Shown: one piece after another, positions 10,493 to 19,481 of the stretch
How the letters are laid out: each line of letters begins with the position of its first letter
How positions within the stretch are numbered: the stretch's first letter is position 1
NCBI RefSeq assembly: GCF_905171765.1
Contig: NC_053392.1
Location: 105,388,220 to 105,452,219 of the forward strand
Source of the DNA: Bufo bufo
Lineage: Eukaryota; Chordata; Amphibia; Anura; Bufonidae
Direction: 5' to 3'
DNA length: 64,000 bases
Translations under genes and position numbers: made by a program
The notes under the pieces: model-generated
The model's database searches: none
Seen by the model: only the letters and a program-made list of their open reading frames with translations
Told to the model about the DNA's origin: nothing

Positions 10493-11092
10493 GGAGGTTT
10501 TTTGTCCCACGGAGGCAACGGTACCTTCAGAGGTGACGTCACCGAAGCGGTTTCCCGGGCAACCAAAACAACAAGCTCCCCCGCACCGCGCGTGCTTCCG
10601 GCCGGGGCAGCGTTCGTGCTAGTAGGTGAGCCAGGAGGACGCTCTTATTCAAATACATACAAAGGAAAAAAGTAAAGAAAGAAAAAAGAAGTGACAAGGA
10701 AGGAAGGGGAACGCCATAAAACCAAGAAGGAAAGTAAAGCAGAAGGATTTAAGGTACAGGTTGCATTGCTATTTCTAAAAATCTAACGCTTATGCCCGCA
10801 ATCACTATACACATATATACATATCCTTCTAACACAAATAGTTGGCTGACACACTGTGACATCAAGTGCCATCTACCTATTTACCCAACCCACTTAGAGG
10901 GTAGTAGTTGTTTAGTCCGTAACTCCAGCGCTGATGTCCAACATCACCTACGGGTGATATATTAGTAATTTATATAATATTTTATCCTGAGGAGGACAAC
11001 AGCTCCTTTTTAGGACATTTAGCCGCGGAATCATCCTGCACAGGCTGATTTTACACATCTAGGAGCGCAGGGAGGCCCATCCTTTTATTGTA

Positions 11093-11374
11093 CTTCTTCA
11101 CTTAAAGTCTTCACATTTATCCCAGCTCCCTTAAAGGATATCTGTCATATTTTCATAAAAAAATTATAATAATTTTAGCAAATGTTACTGCTGCAGCATT
11201 ATGCATAAAGCAATCTTTAGTTTCTTCACTTACCACTGTTTTCCTTGAGTTTTCCCCTTAGTTACGTCTGTTTTGAATCCTACATTATGAGGATCTTCTC
11301 AAGATGGCTTCTCTGCCAGTTCTCTGAGGCCAAAACTGCATTCCCTCAGGTCACATACAAACTTGCTGTAGCCA
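11093..11374. repeat. Right copy of the 284-bp duplication
   Basis: Same order as 9469-9752: gag piece, then TTAA and the 5' end of the TTAA element. This copy runs on into the complete element, so it marks the original location. Confidence 0.85.
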
Positions 11375-12283
11375 GCAGCTCCCTGCCAGCCAATCAGATT
11401 GGATTACTGAGAGACACGCCTCCTCACTCTGAAGCCTAATGCAGGCATGCAGTGTGAAGGACCGCCCCTCTGTCTTCCTAGCTGAAGACAGATGAGCCAT
11501 AGCAACGGTCTTTTAAAGGGCTTCTGTCACCCCACTAAAGTAATTATTATTTTTTGGGCTAGTTAAATTCCTTATACTTTGATATATGAAAATATAATGG
11601 TCTTACTTACTTTCCTTCAGCAGTTTCTTATAAAAACAAACTTTTATAATATGTAAATTAGGTCTCTACCAGCAAGTAGGGCGTCTATTTGCTGGTAGCC
11701 GCCACCACTGAGCCTCCTCAGAACTCCCTCAGTGCGCCTGCGCCGATGACATCACCGAAAGAGAAGACGTCATCGGCGCAGGCGCACTGAGGGAGTGCTG
11801 AGGAGGCGAGCCTCCTCATCTCAGAGCGCCTGCGCCGAATGAACACAGGCGCGCGATTTTTGAAATGCTGACAGGGCCATCCGGAGGAGGAGATCGCGGC
11901 TGGCCCTGTCAATCAACACGACGAGGGGGCGGTTTTTTGCGACGGCTACCAGCAAGTAGACGCCCTACTTGCTGATAGAGACCTAATTTACATATTATAA
12001 AAGTTCGTTTTTATAAGAAACTGCTGAAGGAAAGTAAGTAAGACCATTATATTTTCATATATCGCAGTATATGGAATTTAACTAGCCCAAAAAAAAAATA
12101 TTACTTTAGTGGGGTGACAGAAGCCCTTTAAGGGAGCAGTGGAAAGGAACAGAGGACATTAATGAAAGCTGTTATTATAAGGTAATTACAGATCTTTTGG
12201 CATGCATTGACAGACTAACTCGGGTTTACATGCCTAGCTCTAATAAACTAGCAAATAAATAAAAAATATGAGTTATCCTTTAA
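11131..12283. mobile_element. TTAA-target element inside gypsy gag
   Basis: Starts TTAAAGGATATCTGTCATAT and ends AAATATGAGTTATCCTTTAA, with TTAA at 11131-11134 and 12280-12283. Removing it rejoins the gypsy gag frame across the TTAA (minus-strand ...TVPGF, KGAGINV...), direct evidence of the insertion. No transposase is seen. It hosts a foldback at 11513-12131. Confidence 0.8.
11513..12131. mobile_element. Second foldback MITE, nested
   Basis: Ends TTAAAGGGCTTCTGTCACCC and complement, TTAA at 11513-11516 and 12128-12131. Same family as 3579-4333, but the left arm has lost ~140 bp next to the centre, so the palindrome is lopsided. The flanks rejoin the surrounding TTAA element. Confidence 0.9.
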
Positions 12284-12787
12284 ACCCCGGAACAGTCTTA
12301 CCAGGAACTCTTGGAATCCATGGGGTTGAAGGCTGAGTTATTTATAAGATCTTCAGCCGCAGAGTATCATTCCACCAGGTCAACCAGCTGGTCTGCTGTC
12401 TTGGGGTTCCTATGGCTCACCCACTTCCTTAGGGCTGGGGGTAGCGATCTGACTGCTAGGGTAACACCTAGCCGAGCCAGGATCTCTGACTTCAGTTTAT
12501 CAAAGTCCTGGGCCGCCTCAGGTTCCAGGTCAAAATAAGCCTTTTGTAAAAAAATGACTCACATGGATAGTTGTCTGTTCTTTTCCTGGCTGTATCACTG
12601 GAAGACTTGCCACTCTGCACCACTGCAAGACTTGGCGGTCTTTATTCGTGGCCTTTATCAGGGTGGTTAGCTGTGCAGACAGTAAGTGGTTTGCTTCTTG
12701 CTGGGTTGCATTTGTGCGCTGTTGTTCTCTGAATGCCTCCTGGTTGGCTGCCACAGACTGTATCAGGGCCTTTACCACGTCATCCAT
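12284..12787 (-). pseudogene. Gypsy gag N-terminal part with a SCAN-like segment
   Basis: Starts at 12787 with MDDVVKALIQSVAANQEAFR, a coiled-coil-like N-terminus. After a frame break near 12530 comes DLEPEAAQDFDKLKSEILAR, then LPPALRKWVSHRNPKTADQL and VDLVE, which resembles SCAN/Gmr1-type gypsy capsid sequence. The part downstream on the minus strand is displaced by the TTAA element at 11131-12283. It is a pseudogene by frameshift and insertion. Only a general family assignment is made. Confidence 0.65.
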
Positions 12788-12826
12788 TTTCAGACTTTTA
12801 ACGTTCTGCCCGCATCCTCCACCACT

Positions 12827-13277
12827 TGTGAGAGGTTATGCTTGGGATCGCCTTTGCTGGGGTCAAAGGACACTTGTTTGTTCCATCCAATTCAGATCAA
12901 ACACCGGGGTATAAGTTTTAAGCTGACTTGTAGCCAGGTTTATAAATAAGGTTGCAGATAAAAATAACAAAACGCCAAAAGAAAACCTTACACTTACTAT
13001 ACATAAGACGTCCCTGTCTACCTGCTGGAGGGCTTCTCCCTGTCAGCTCACAGAACAAGGCTTTCAGCAACCTTTTACTCATGTTTGGCTCATTCACACA
13101 GACAGACTTTCTGTGTCCCCAGGCAGAGAGACTGACCTCCTGTCTCTGTTATATTACCCCCTCAGTGCTGCTTCATTCATTACCTTACAGGTGAGAGTCT
13201 TCCACCTGCTACTTCACATAGGCGAATCTTGGGTAAATATACCTCCCTTCCACCACCATTCCTGCATTGGTGTCACA
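12827..13277 (-). repeat. Probable 5' LTR of the gypsy relic
   Basis: On the minus strand it begins TGTGACACCAATGCAGG (13277) and ends CCTCTCACA (12827), a TGTGA...TCACA terminal inversion as in LTRs. Two bases later is TGGTGGAGGATGCGGGC (12824-12808), a primer-binding-site-like sequence starting TGG, and the gag ATG follows at 12787. The 3' LTR is not in the window, so the boundaries rest on these motifs alone. Confidence 0.5.
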
Positions 13278-14077
13278 CTAGACAAAGGAACAACTTTTCC
13301 CTATAGCAGATCACATGGGTCAAGGGCTTTGTGCAGTAACCTGGGCAAAATCTACCCTAAAATCTGGAAGGAAATTTCCACCCTAGTCAATGGCAGGCTA
13401 CCAGCATACTAGCCAAGCAATTGTTTGGGGACCCAGAGATCAGGGCTACAGGTTGGCTGCCAAAAACGACTAAAGAGGCGGACACACTGCCGGTGCTGCT
13501 GCACAGTGGTCCAGGAGACCCTTCCCAGCTGCACTCCTAAGCTTAGGATGGAGATTAGTGGGTTGATGGGGGGGGGGGTGGTTAGCAGGCTGATGAGGGT
13601 GGAGTTCCATGGTGCAATAGAATGGAGCTTAGCAGTGTGATGGGGCAAAGCTTATTGGTACAACAGGTATCCCCCAGACATGACTTTTCTTGGAGCCCCA
13701 AAAATTCCTAATTCACCCCTGACCCTAGTTAGCTGAGTGTTACGGAGACACATTGTCCAGGGTCCTCCACTACCACTAACAGCACTCGTATTACAAAGTT
13801 CCCTATGCATTGGCCCCTCGCTGACTACCAGCTTTGCAGGGAACAGCAGCTTGGCCCCATTCATTTCAGTGGGGCCCTACAACACATGTAGAAGGAAAGA
13901 AAAAGAGTGAAGGGAAAATGCAGCATGAAACCAGCCCTTTTTTCGTAGGATCAGAACTTGATGGCACATCCTAGCGATAGGCCATGACTTTATACGATAG
14001 AATTAGAATAGACCAGAACCTTCAAAAAAATGTAGTTTTAAAAAGATCTAATGGGGATTGAGATATATATATATATA
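13278..14077. other. Non-coding stretch
   Basis: Unique-looking sequence with a G run at 13568-13578 and an (AT)n tract at 14062-14077. Short open frames in both strands show no recognisable domain. Confidence 0.4.
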
Positions 14078-15018
14078 CAGTACAGACCAAAAGTTTGGAC
14101 ACACCTTCTCATTCAAAGAGTTTTCTTTATTTTCATGACTATGAAAATTGTAGATTCACACTAAAGGCATCAAAACTATGAATTAACACATGTGGAATTA
14201 TATACATAACAAACAAGTGTGAAACAACTGAAAATATGTCATATTCTAGGTTCTTCAAAGTAGCCACCTTTTGCTTTGATTACTGTTTTGCACACTCTTG
14301 GCATTCTCTTGATGAGCTTCAAGAGGTAGTCCCCTGAAATGGTTTTCACTTCACAGGTGTGCCCTGTCAGGTTTAATAAGTGGGATTTCTTGCCTTATAA
14401 ATGGGGTTGGGACCATCATTGGCGTTGAGGAGAAGTCAGGTGGATACACAGCTGGTAGTCCTACTGAATAGACTGTTAGAATTTGTATTATGGCAAGAAA
14501 AAAGCAGCTAAGTAAAGAAAAACGAGTGGCCATCATTACTTTAAGAAATGAAGGTCAGTCAGTCAGTCAGCCGAAAAATTGGGAAAACTTTGAAAGTAAG
14601 GGCTATTTGACCATGAAGGAGAGTGATGGGGTGCTGCACCAGATGACCTGGCCTCCACAGTCACCGGACCTGAACCCAATCGAGATGGTTTGGGGTGAGC
14701 TGGACCGCAGAGTGAAGGCAAAAGGGCCAACAAGTGCTAAGCATCTCTGGGAACTCCTTCAAGACTGTTGGAAGACCATTTCAGGGGACTACCTCTTGAA
14801 GCTCATCAAGAGAATGCCAAGAGTGTGCAAAGCAGTAATCAAAGCAAAAGGTGGCTACTTTGAAGAACCTAGAATATGACATATTTTCAGTTGTTTCACA
14901 CTTGTTTGTTATGTATATAATTCCACATGTGTTAATTCATAGTTTTGATGCCTTCATAGTCATGAAAATAAAGAAAACTCTTTGAATGAGAAGGTGTGTC
15001 CAAACTTTTGGTCTGTAC

Positions 15019-15020
<2 letters not shown>
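14078..15020 (+). mobile_element. Tc1-like transposon, internally deleted
   Basis: Terminal inverted repeats start CAGTACAGACCAAAAGTTTG, with a TA on the left. The right TA is obscured by a (TG)n(TA)n tract at 15021-15062. The inverted ends are unusually long: 14250-14346 is the complement of 14775-14876, the coding region for the transposase C-terminus. Confidence 0.9.
14490..14879 (+). CDS. Mini-transposase: Tc1 N-terminal helix-turn-helix start fused in frame to C-terminus
   Basis: 129 codons. Residues 1-26 (MARKKQLSKEKRVAIITLRN then EGQSVSQ) are the start of the paired-like DNA-binding domain. The protein then jumps to the C-terminal third: NWENFESKGYLTMKESDG, WPPQSPDLNPIEMVWGELDR with the last catalytic acidic residue, and a helical tail to YFEEPRI. 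The first two catalytic aspartates are deleted, so it cannot cleave DNA. The DNA-binding part is also mostly missing. Deletion and frame are seen; any repressor role is speculation. Confidence 0.75.
   Translation: MARKKQLSKEKRVAIITLRNEGQSVSQPKNWENFESKGYLTMKESDGVLHQMTWPPQSPDLNPIEMVWGELDRRVKAKGPTSAKHLWELLQDCWKTISGDYLLKLIKRMPRVCKAVIKAKGGYFEEPRI

Positions 15021-15062
<42 letters not shown>
15021..15062. repeat. (TG)n(TA)n microsatellite
   Basis: A run of TG followed by about 20 TA units at the right end of the Tc1 element. Confidence 0.95.
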
Positions 15063-15066
<4 letters not shown>

Positions 15067-16349
15067 GGTTAAAAGCAGCTGAGGCATCGGTACATATTTT
15101 TAGCATGTATTTAGCACCATTTCTAACACGGTGGCTAATAAACATTTGACCACTAGAGGGAGCTTTAGGCTTTCAGTAGTTCAGTCATTGACTGTAGGTG
15201 AAGCTCGAGCTCGTAGACTAGAATGACTATCGAACTGGTCTAGTCTGATAAGTATGCTCCTCAACTTCATGCCTAGTATTTAGATAAAGGAATAATATCT
15301 GCAGCGTAGCTATCTGAACTCTGTACATAAATCCGCAGTTCATTTCCAATTTTGGGGTCCGTGTCCATTTCCAGTGCTTCCATAGACTCTACTGTGTGGA
15401 CTACAGGAGAGATTTATCAGAACTAGTACGAAGCAAACGTGGAGCAATGCCTGTAACAACCAATCAGATGCTGGCTTTCCTTTTTTAGTTGCCCTTTGGA
15501 AATTGGAAAACTGAAATCTTATTGGTTGCAATGGGTAACAGTTCCCACGCTATACATCTGTGATCACATGAGATCATGCAGTAAAATTGCCAAATTCTTT
15601 GTCACATTTCTGAATTTATTTTGCACAAACTTTACTGTGAAAAATATGTAGGTACATGATGAATAATACGAAGGCTGTGTTCAGCAAAATGAGCCAAACG
15701 TGCAGCCACCTGGAGGGGAGGCGAGGATGGGAGCAGTGGTAGTGGCTATGATGGTAGTAGTACTCATAGTTCACGGTGGCGCTCCTGGGGCAGTGCACAT
15801 TGAATGGAAGGTACGCCTTTTCTTCCCTTGGGGCACACCCTGACTTTCTGGGGTTCCTGCCTGATGGTAGTTGGGGTGCCTTTAATGTTAGGTTATTGGC
15901 AGATGCCAGGCAGGAGTACTGATGCAGGGGCCAGGGAATGAATGATGGAGTCAGTTAGCAGACCCGTTGATTGCATCTAATAAAGTATTTCTTTACTGAA
16001 TGATGGGACTAGTAGTACATATAGCAGCAGAAGGCACAGTTTCCTAGCTTATCACAATATAGTCTCCCCTGAGTAGCTGTGTATGAGGAGCAGCGATAAT
16101 TATAGTAGTAGTCCCTGACCCTCCTTCTAAGGAGACTTTGTAGTCTCTCTTGTAATAACTCTAGGAATGCTGTTCCATTCTTCTTAACCCTTTCAGCAGT
16201 TTCCAAGCTTAGGGGTACAGAATTTAGATCTAGATGGCCAGTCTGTCTCAAAGTGTGGTAGGTGCCGGAGGCAATTGGTCCTTTCCACAGCAGCAAAGTC
16301 TTCCTGCCATAAACAAGCGAATCCCTTGCTGACGTTCTTTTGCACAGCC
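15063..16349. other. Non-coding stretch with dispersed-repeat fragments
   Basis: 15125-15180 has a CACTAGAGGGAGCTTTAGG motif that recurs at 38710 and 63495. 15405-15545 carries an inverted pair around CCAATCAGATGCTGGCTTTCC and TTATTGGTTGCAATGGG, a common frog dispersed-repeat style. 15790-16345 shows no gene. Confidence 0.4.
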
Positions 16350-16788
16350 TTAAAGGGGTTGTCTCATCATGGACAATGGGGGCATATTGCTAGGATATGC
16401 CCCCATTGTCTTATAGGTGCGGCTCCCATCGCTGGGACCCACACCTATATCGAGAACGGAGCCCCACAAGTGAAGGAGTGCGCATGCGCAGCCGCCCTCC
16501 ATTCATTTTGTATGGGGCCGACGAAAATAGCCGAGCTCTGGCTTGGCTATTTCTGTCAGCCAAATAGAAATAAATGGGAGCGTGGGCCGTGCATGCACGG
16601 TACGCTCCCATTCACTTCTATGGGGAGCCAGCTTGGTGGTGGCCGGACCGGAGTCCTTCAGCCACCACCTTGCGGTGCTCTGTTCTCTATATAGGTGCGG
16701 GTCCCAGCGGTGGGACCCGCACCTATAAGACAATGGGGGCATATCCTGGTGATATGCCCCCATTGTCTATGATGAGACAACCCCTTAA
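16350..16788. mobile_element. TTAA-target MITE
   Basis: Ends TTAAAGGGGTTGTCTCATCA and complement, TTAA at 16350-16353 and 16785-16788. Inside are further hairpins: ATGCCCCCATTGTCTTATAGG with its complement, and TGGGAGCGTGGGCCGTGCATG and its complement. Its short open frames are artefacts. Confidence 0.9.
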
Positions 16789-17879
16789 AAGCTGATGGAA
16801 GTATAATTTAGTGACAGACCTGCCAAATTCAGCAACCTGTCACTTCTGGGCTAGAATTCAGTACTCCTATAGTACTGACAGGGTGAACCATACAGCACAT
16901 GCCAGTACTGCGACAGTGATGACTCCAATGAGACTCATGCTTAACTTGAAAGAAACCTGCCAGTCATGGACAGGAGGAGGACAGGGCCACGAGTCTCATC
17001 CAACTCATCCCCCTAACAGTGCTGGGACGTGGTTGCAAGGTTTGCCCTGTCAAGTCTGCCCTTTGTCAATTTACCCCCCTCCCCCCCCCCCCCCCTCTGG
17101 CAAGCTTAACCTGTTGGGAGAAGCATACTTACCTGCTCCCAACACTCAGTTCCATCTCCTGGGGTCCACTGCTGTCCACTGGCTCCCGCACAAGTATGAC
17201 ATCACACGCATGGCAGACTGCACCACTGCCCAATGTGTAAGAAACTGTGTGCAAACCCTGCGCCAAATTAATGGCAGCGGCACAGTGTCATTGTACATGC
17301 ATCCATGGGCAATAACCAGCCCTGCAACGAGTGATAAGTATTTGGTGAGAAGTCAGTGATTATCACGCTGTCACTTTATTAATCCCTGTATGGGCAAGTT
17401 TATGAGGTTATTGATGGAGACCTCTCTTGTCTTTGAAGCAGAACATCTCATCTAAGTCCTCTTCTCCACCACATGGTAGCTGGTGGACACTTGGGGCAGC
17501 ACTGAGCTGGAACCAGGTGATCAGTGCCATGAATGAGCGAGGAGGGGGTTCAGGTGTCTATAATAAGGAGTACGTAGCTGCAGCTTCATGCGCCAATACA
17601 TGTGCAATGTAATCCTCCAAAAAAAAATCACAAAGGTGTTTTTTTTTTTCTGCTGGACCCTATGAAATGGGGAAAACCTTTTTTTTTTCCCTGTATTTAT
17701 TTATTTTTGTATGGATTGTGTAAATTTTGGGACGGTTGGGAAACCCTGCCAGGTATAGATACTAAAAAGTATAGAGCTGTACCCCATAAATAATTAAGGG
17801 GATGCAGCACCCATGGGAATGTTGTGGCCCCTTCAAACAGCTGATCAGCAGACCCCCACTGACTGAACAACCATTGCCA
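16789..17879. other. Non-coding stretch
   Basis: Contains a C-rich tract (17073-17095) and T-rich runs (17639-17692). The 182-codon open frame at 16811-17359 crosses low-complexity sequence and matches no known domain, so I do not call it a gene. Confidence 0.4.
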
Positions 17880-18089
17880 TTGAAAGGGGTTGTCCAGTAT
17901 AAGAAAACATGGCTGCTTTTTTCCAGAAACTGCACCACACCTGCCCATGGGTTGTGTCTGGTATTGCAACTCCGTTCCATTGAAGTGAATAAAACTGAGC
18001 TGCAGTACTGCACACAAGCTGTGGACAGGTGTGGCGCTGTGTTTGAAACAAAGCAGCCATGTTTTTCCAATTGTAGACAACCCTTTTAA
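17880..18089. mobile_element. TTAA-type MITE
   Basis: Starts TTGAAAGGGGTTGTCCAGT and ends AGACAACCCTTTTAA, the left TTAA having decayed to TTGA. It is palindromic around CATTGAAGTGAATAAAACTG. This is a widespread style in frog genomes. Confidence 0.7.
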
Positions 18090-18360
18090 AGTCCCTGTTA
18101 AACCTTTTTAACAGTGCAAGAAAGATCATTGACTGGGTTACCCAGTTATTGATGGTCTTTAACAGTGCTTTCTGATTGACATTAGGTGCCGAGTGCAGCA
18201 GAAGGGGGTGCGCAGCACTGAGCTCATTGCTTCTGCCCCTTTATTTTATTACTTATAGGAGTCTCCCCAGCAGGACCCTCACAGATGAAGACTTCTGATG
18301 CAGTATTATGAAAACTGCAGGAACACTTCAGGCACTATTATGTAGTATAGTATTGACTGT

Positions 18361-18661
18361 AAGGCTAGATTCATATGACCGTATGTGTTTTGCAGTCCTC
18401 AAATTGCAGATCTGCAAAAAAAATAACGGATAACATCCATATGGTATCCGTTTTTTTTGCGGATCCATTGTAACGATGCCTATCCTTGTCCGCAAAACGG
18501 ACAAGAATAGGACATGTTCTATTTTTTTTGCGGGGCTACAGAACGGACCTACGGAAGCGGATAGCACACTGTGTGCTGTCTGCATTTTTTTTGCTGGGTC
18601 TGCATCCTATCTGGGAAAAAACGGAGACGGAAACAAAATACGTTTGTGTGAATGTAGCTTA
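18361..18661. mobile_element. TAA-type (Harbinger-like) MITE
   Basis: Left end TAAGGCTAGATTCATATGACC, right end CGTTTGTGTGAATGTAGCTTA, with inverted GCGGATCC/GGACAAG blocks inside. TAA and TTA flank it, consistent with a 3-bp target. Confidence 0.75.
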
Positions 18662-18990
18662 AATAGGAGCTGTCATCACTCCTGACCTCTCTGTTTTAGT
18701 ACATTTTTAAATTCCCCATAAATAAACTATTCTGGAGCATCTTTTCTTAGAAATCTGAATTGTGCCATTGTTCTTTTATTCTACTTGGAAATGTATGAAT
18801 GAATCGACCACTGTGTGTAACCATTCCATTGTCAATAGTTTGTGTCCTTACACCGCCTGATACTGTCAGCACGGATCAGTCAACGCGTAGGAACATGCCC
18901 AACAAGAGGAAGGTTATACCTAGTTTTCAGTTTATTTGTACATTTTCAGGAGGAATAACAGAGGTCAGTCATCTCTACATGGGAATTTGA
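18662..18990. repeat. Dispersed repeat shared with 35185-35500
   Basis: Both copies read GAGC/GACCTGTCA..., TCTGTTT(T/C)AGTA, CTGGAGCATC/CTGAAGCATC then TTTCTTAGAA, and end with a vertebrate-repeat-like TATTTGTACATTTTC/TATTCATACATTTCT. No termini were settled. Confidence 0.55.
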
Positions 18991-19473
18991 GTATTTTTTT
19001 AAACGGTCATCTTGCTGACCGCTCCTCTTTAAGGTAAATGCCCCCTGCCTTGTACCGTACATGTATCAGGGTGCAGATATCACCAGCTGTCACCCGTGTT
19101 TGCCAGCTATGCATTTTGGTCCATAAATCTTTATATCTAAAGTATTACATGATGTAGCAACCAGCGAGCCATAGTGAATATTAAGCCCCCCACCTTTCCA
19201 CAAAAAAAGGGCATGAGCAGCCATTATATTTATGGTGGATAAACTGCTTTCTCATAGTCTATAAATACAGAGGACACAGCTGGGACTGGCTGCCTGGTGT
19301 AATCTCCACACCTGTCAGCCCATGGCACGGGTTCAAGCTGTCCCATTCGCCAGGAGGTGAAAACCCCACAATGTCACTTCTTTTTTTACGCCTCATCTAA
19401 TCTGCACGCCCCCAGCTTTTTACTGATGTCGCCCTTGCAGTTTTGGATTCTGATATATATATTTTTTCTTTTC
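18991..19473. other. Non-coding stretch
   Basis: No element ends, open frames of note or RNA gene seen. Directly abuts the target duplication of the hAT element. Confidence 0.4.
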
Positions 19474-19481
19474 CCCTGTAC

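Larger units (their letters stand above)
9753..11092 (+). mobile_element. 5'-truncated Penelope-like element
   Basis: Starts at the end of the left 284-bp duplication and stops where the right copy begins. After the GIY-YIG stop come about 900 bp of non-coding sequence with a hammerhead-like motif (10458-10492), a purine-rich tract (10660-10745) and no poly(A) tail. Confidence 0.75.

Noticed and set aside
16811..17359. 182-codon frame
   Set aside because: Crosses a proline-coding C tract, has no recognisable domain and no splice context.
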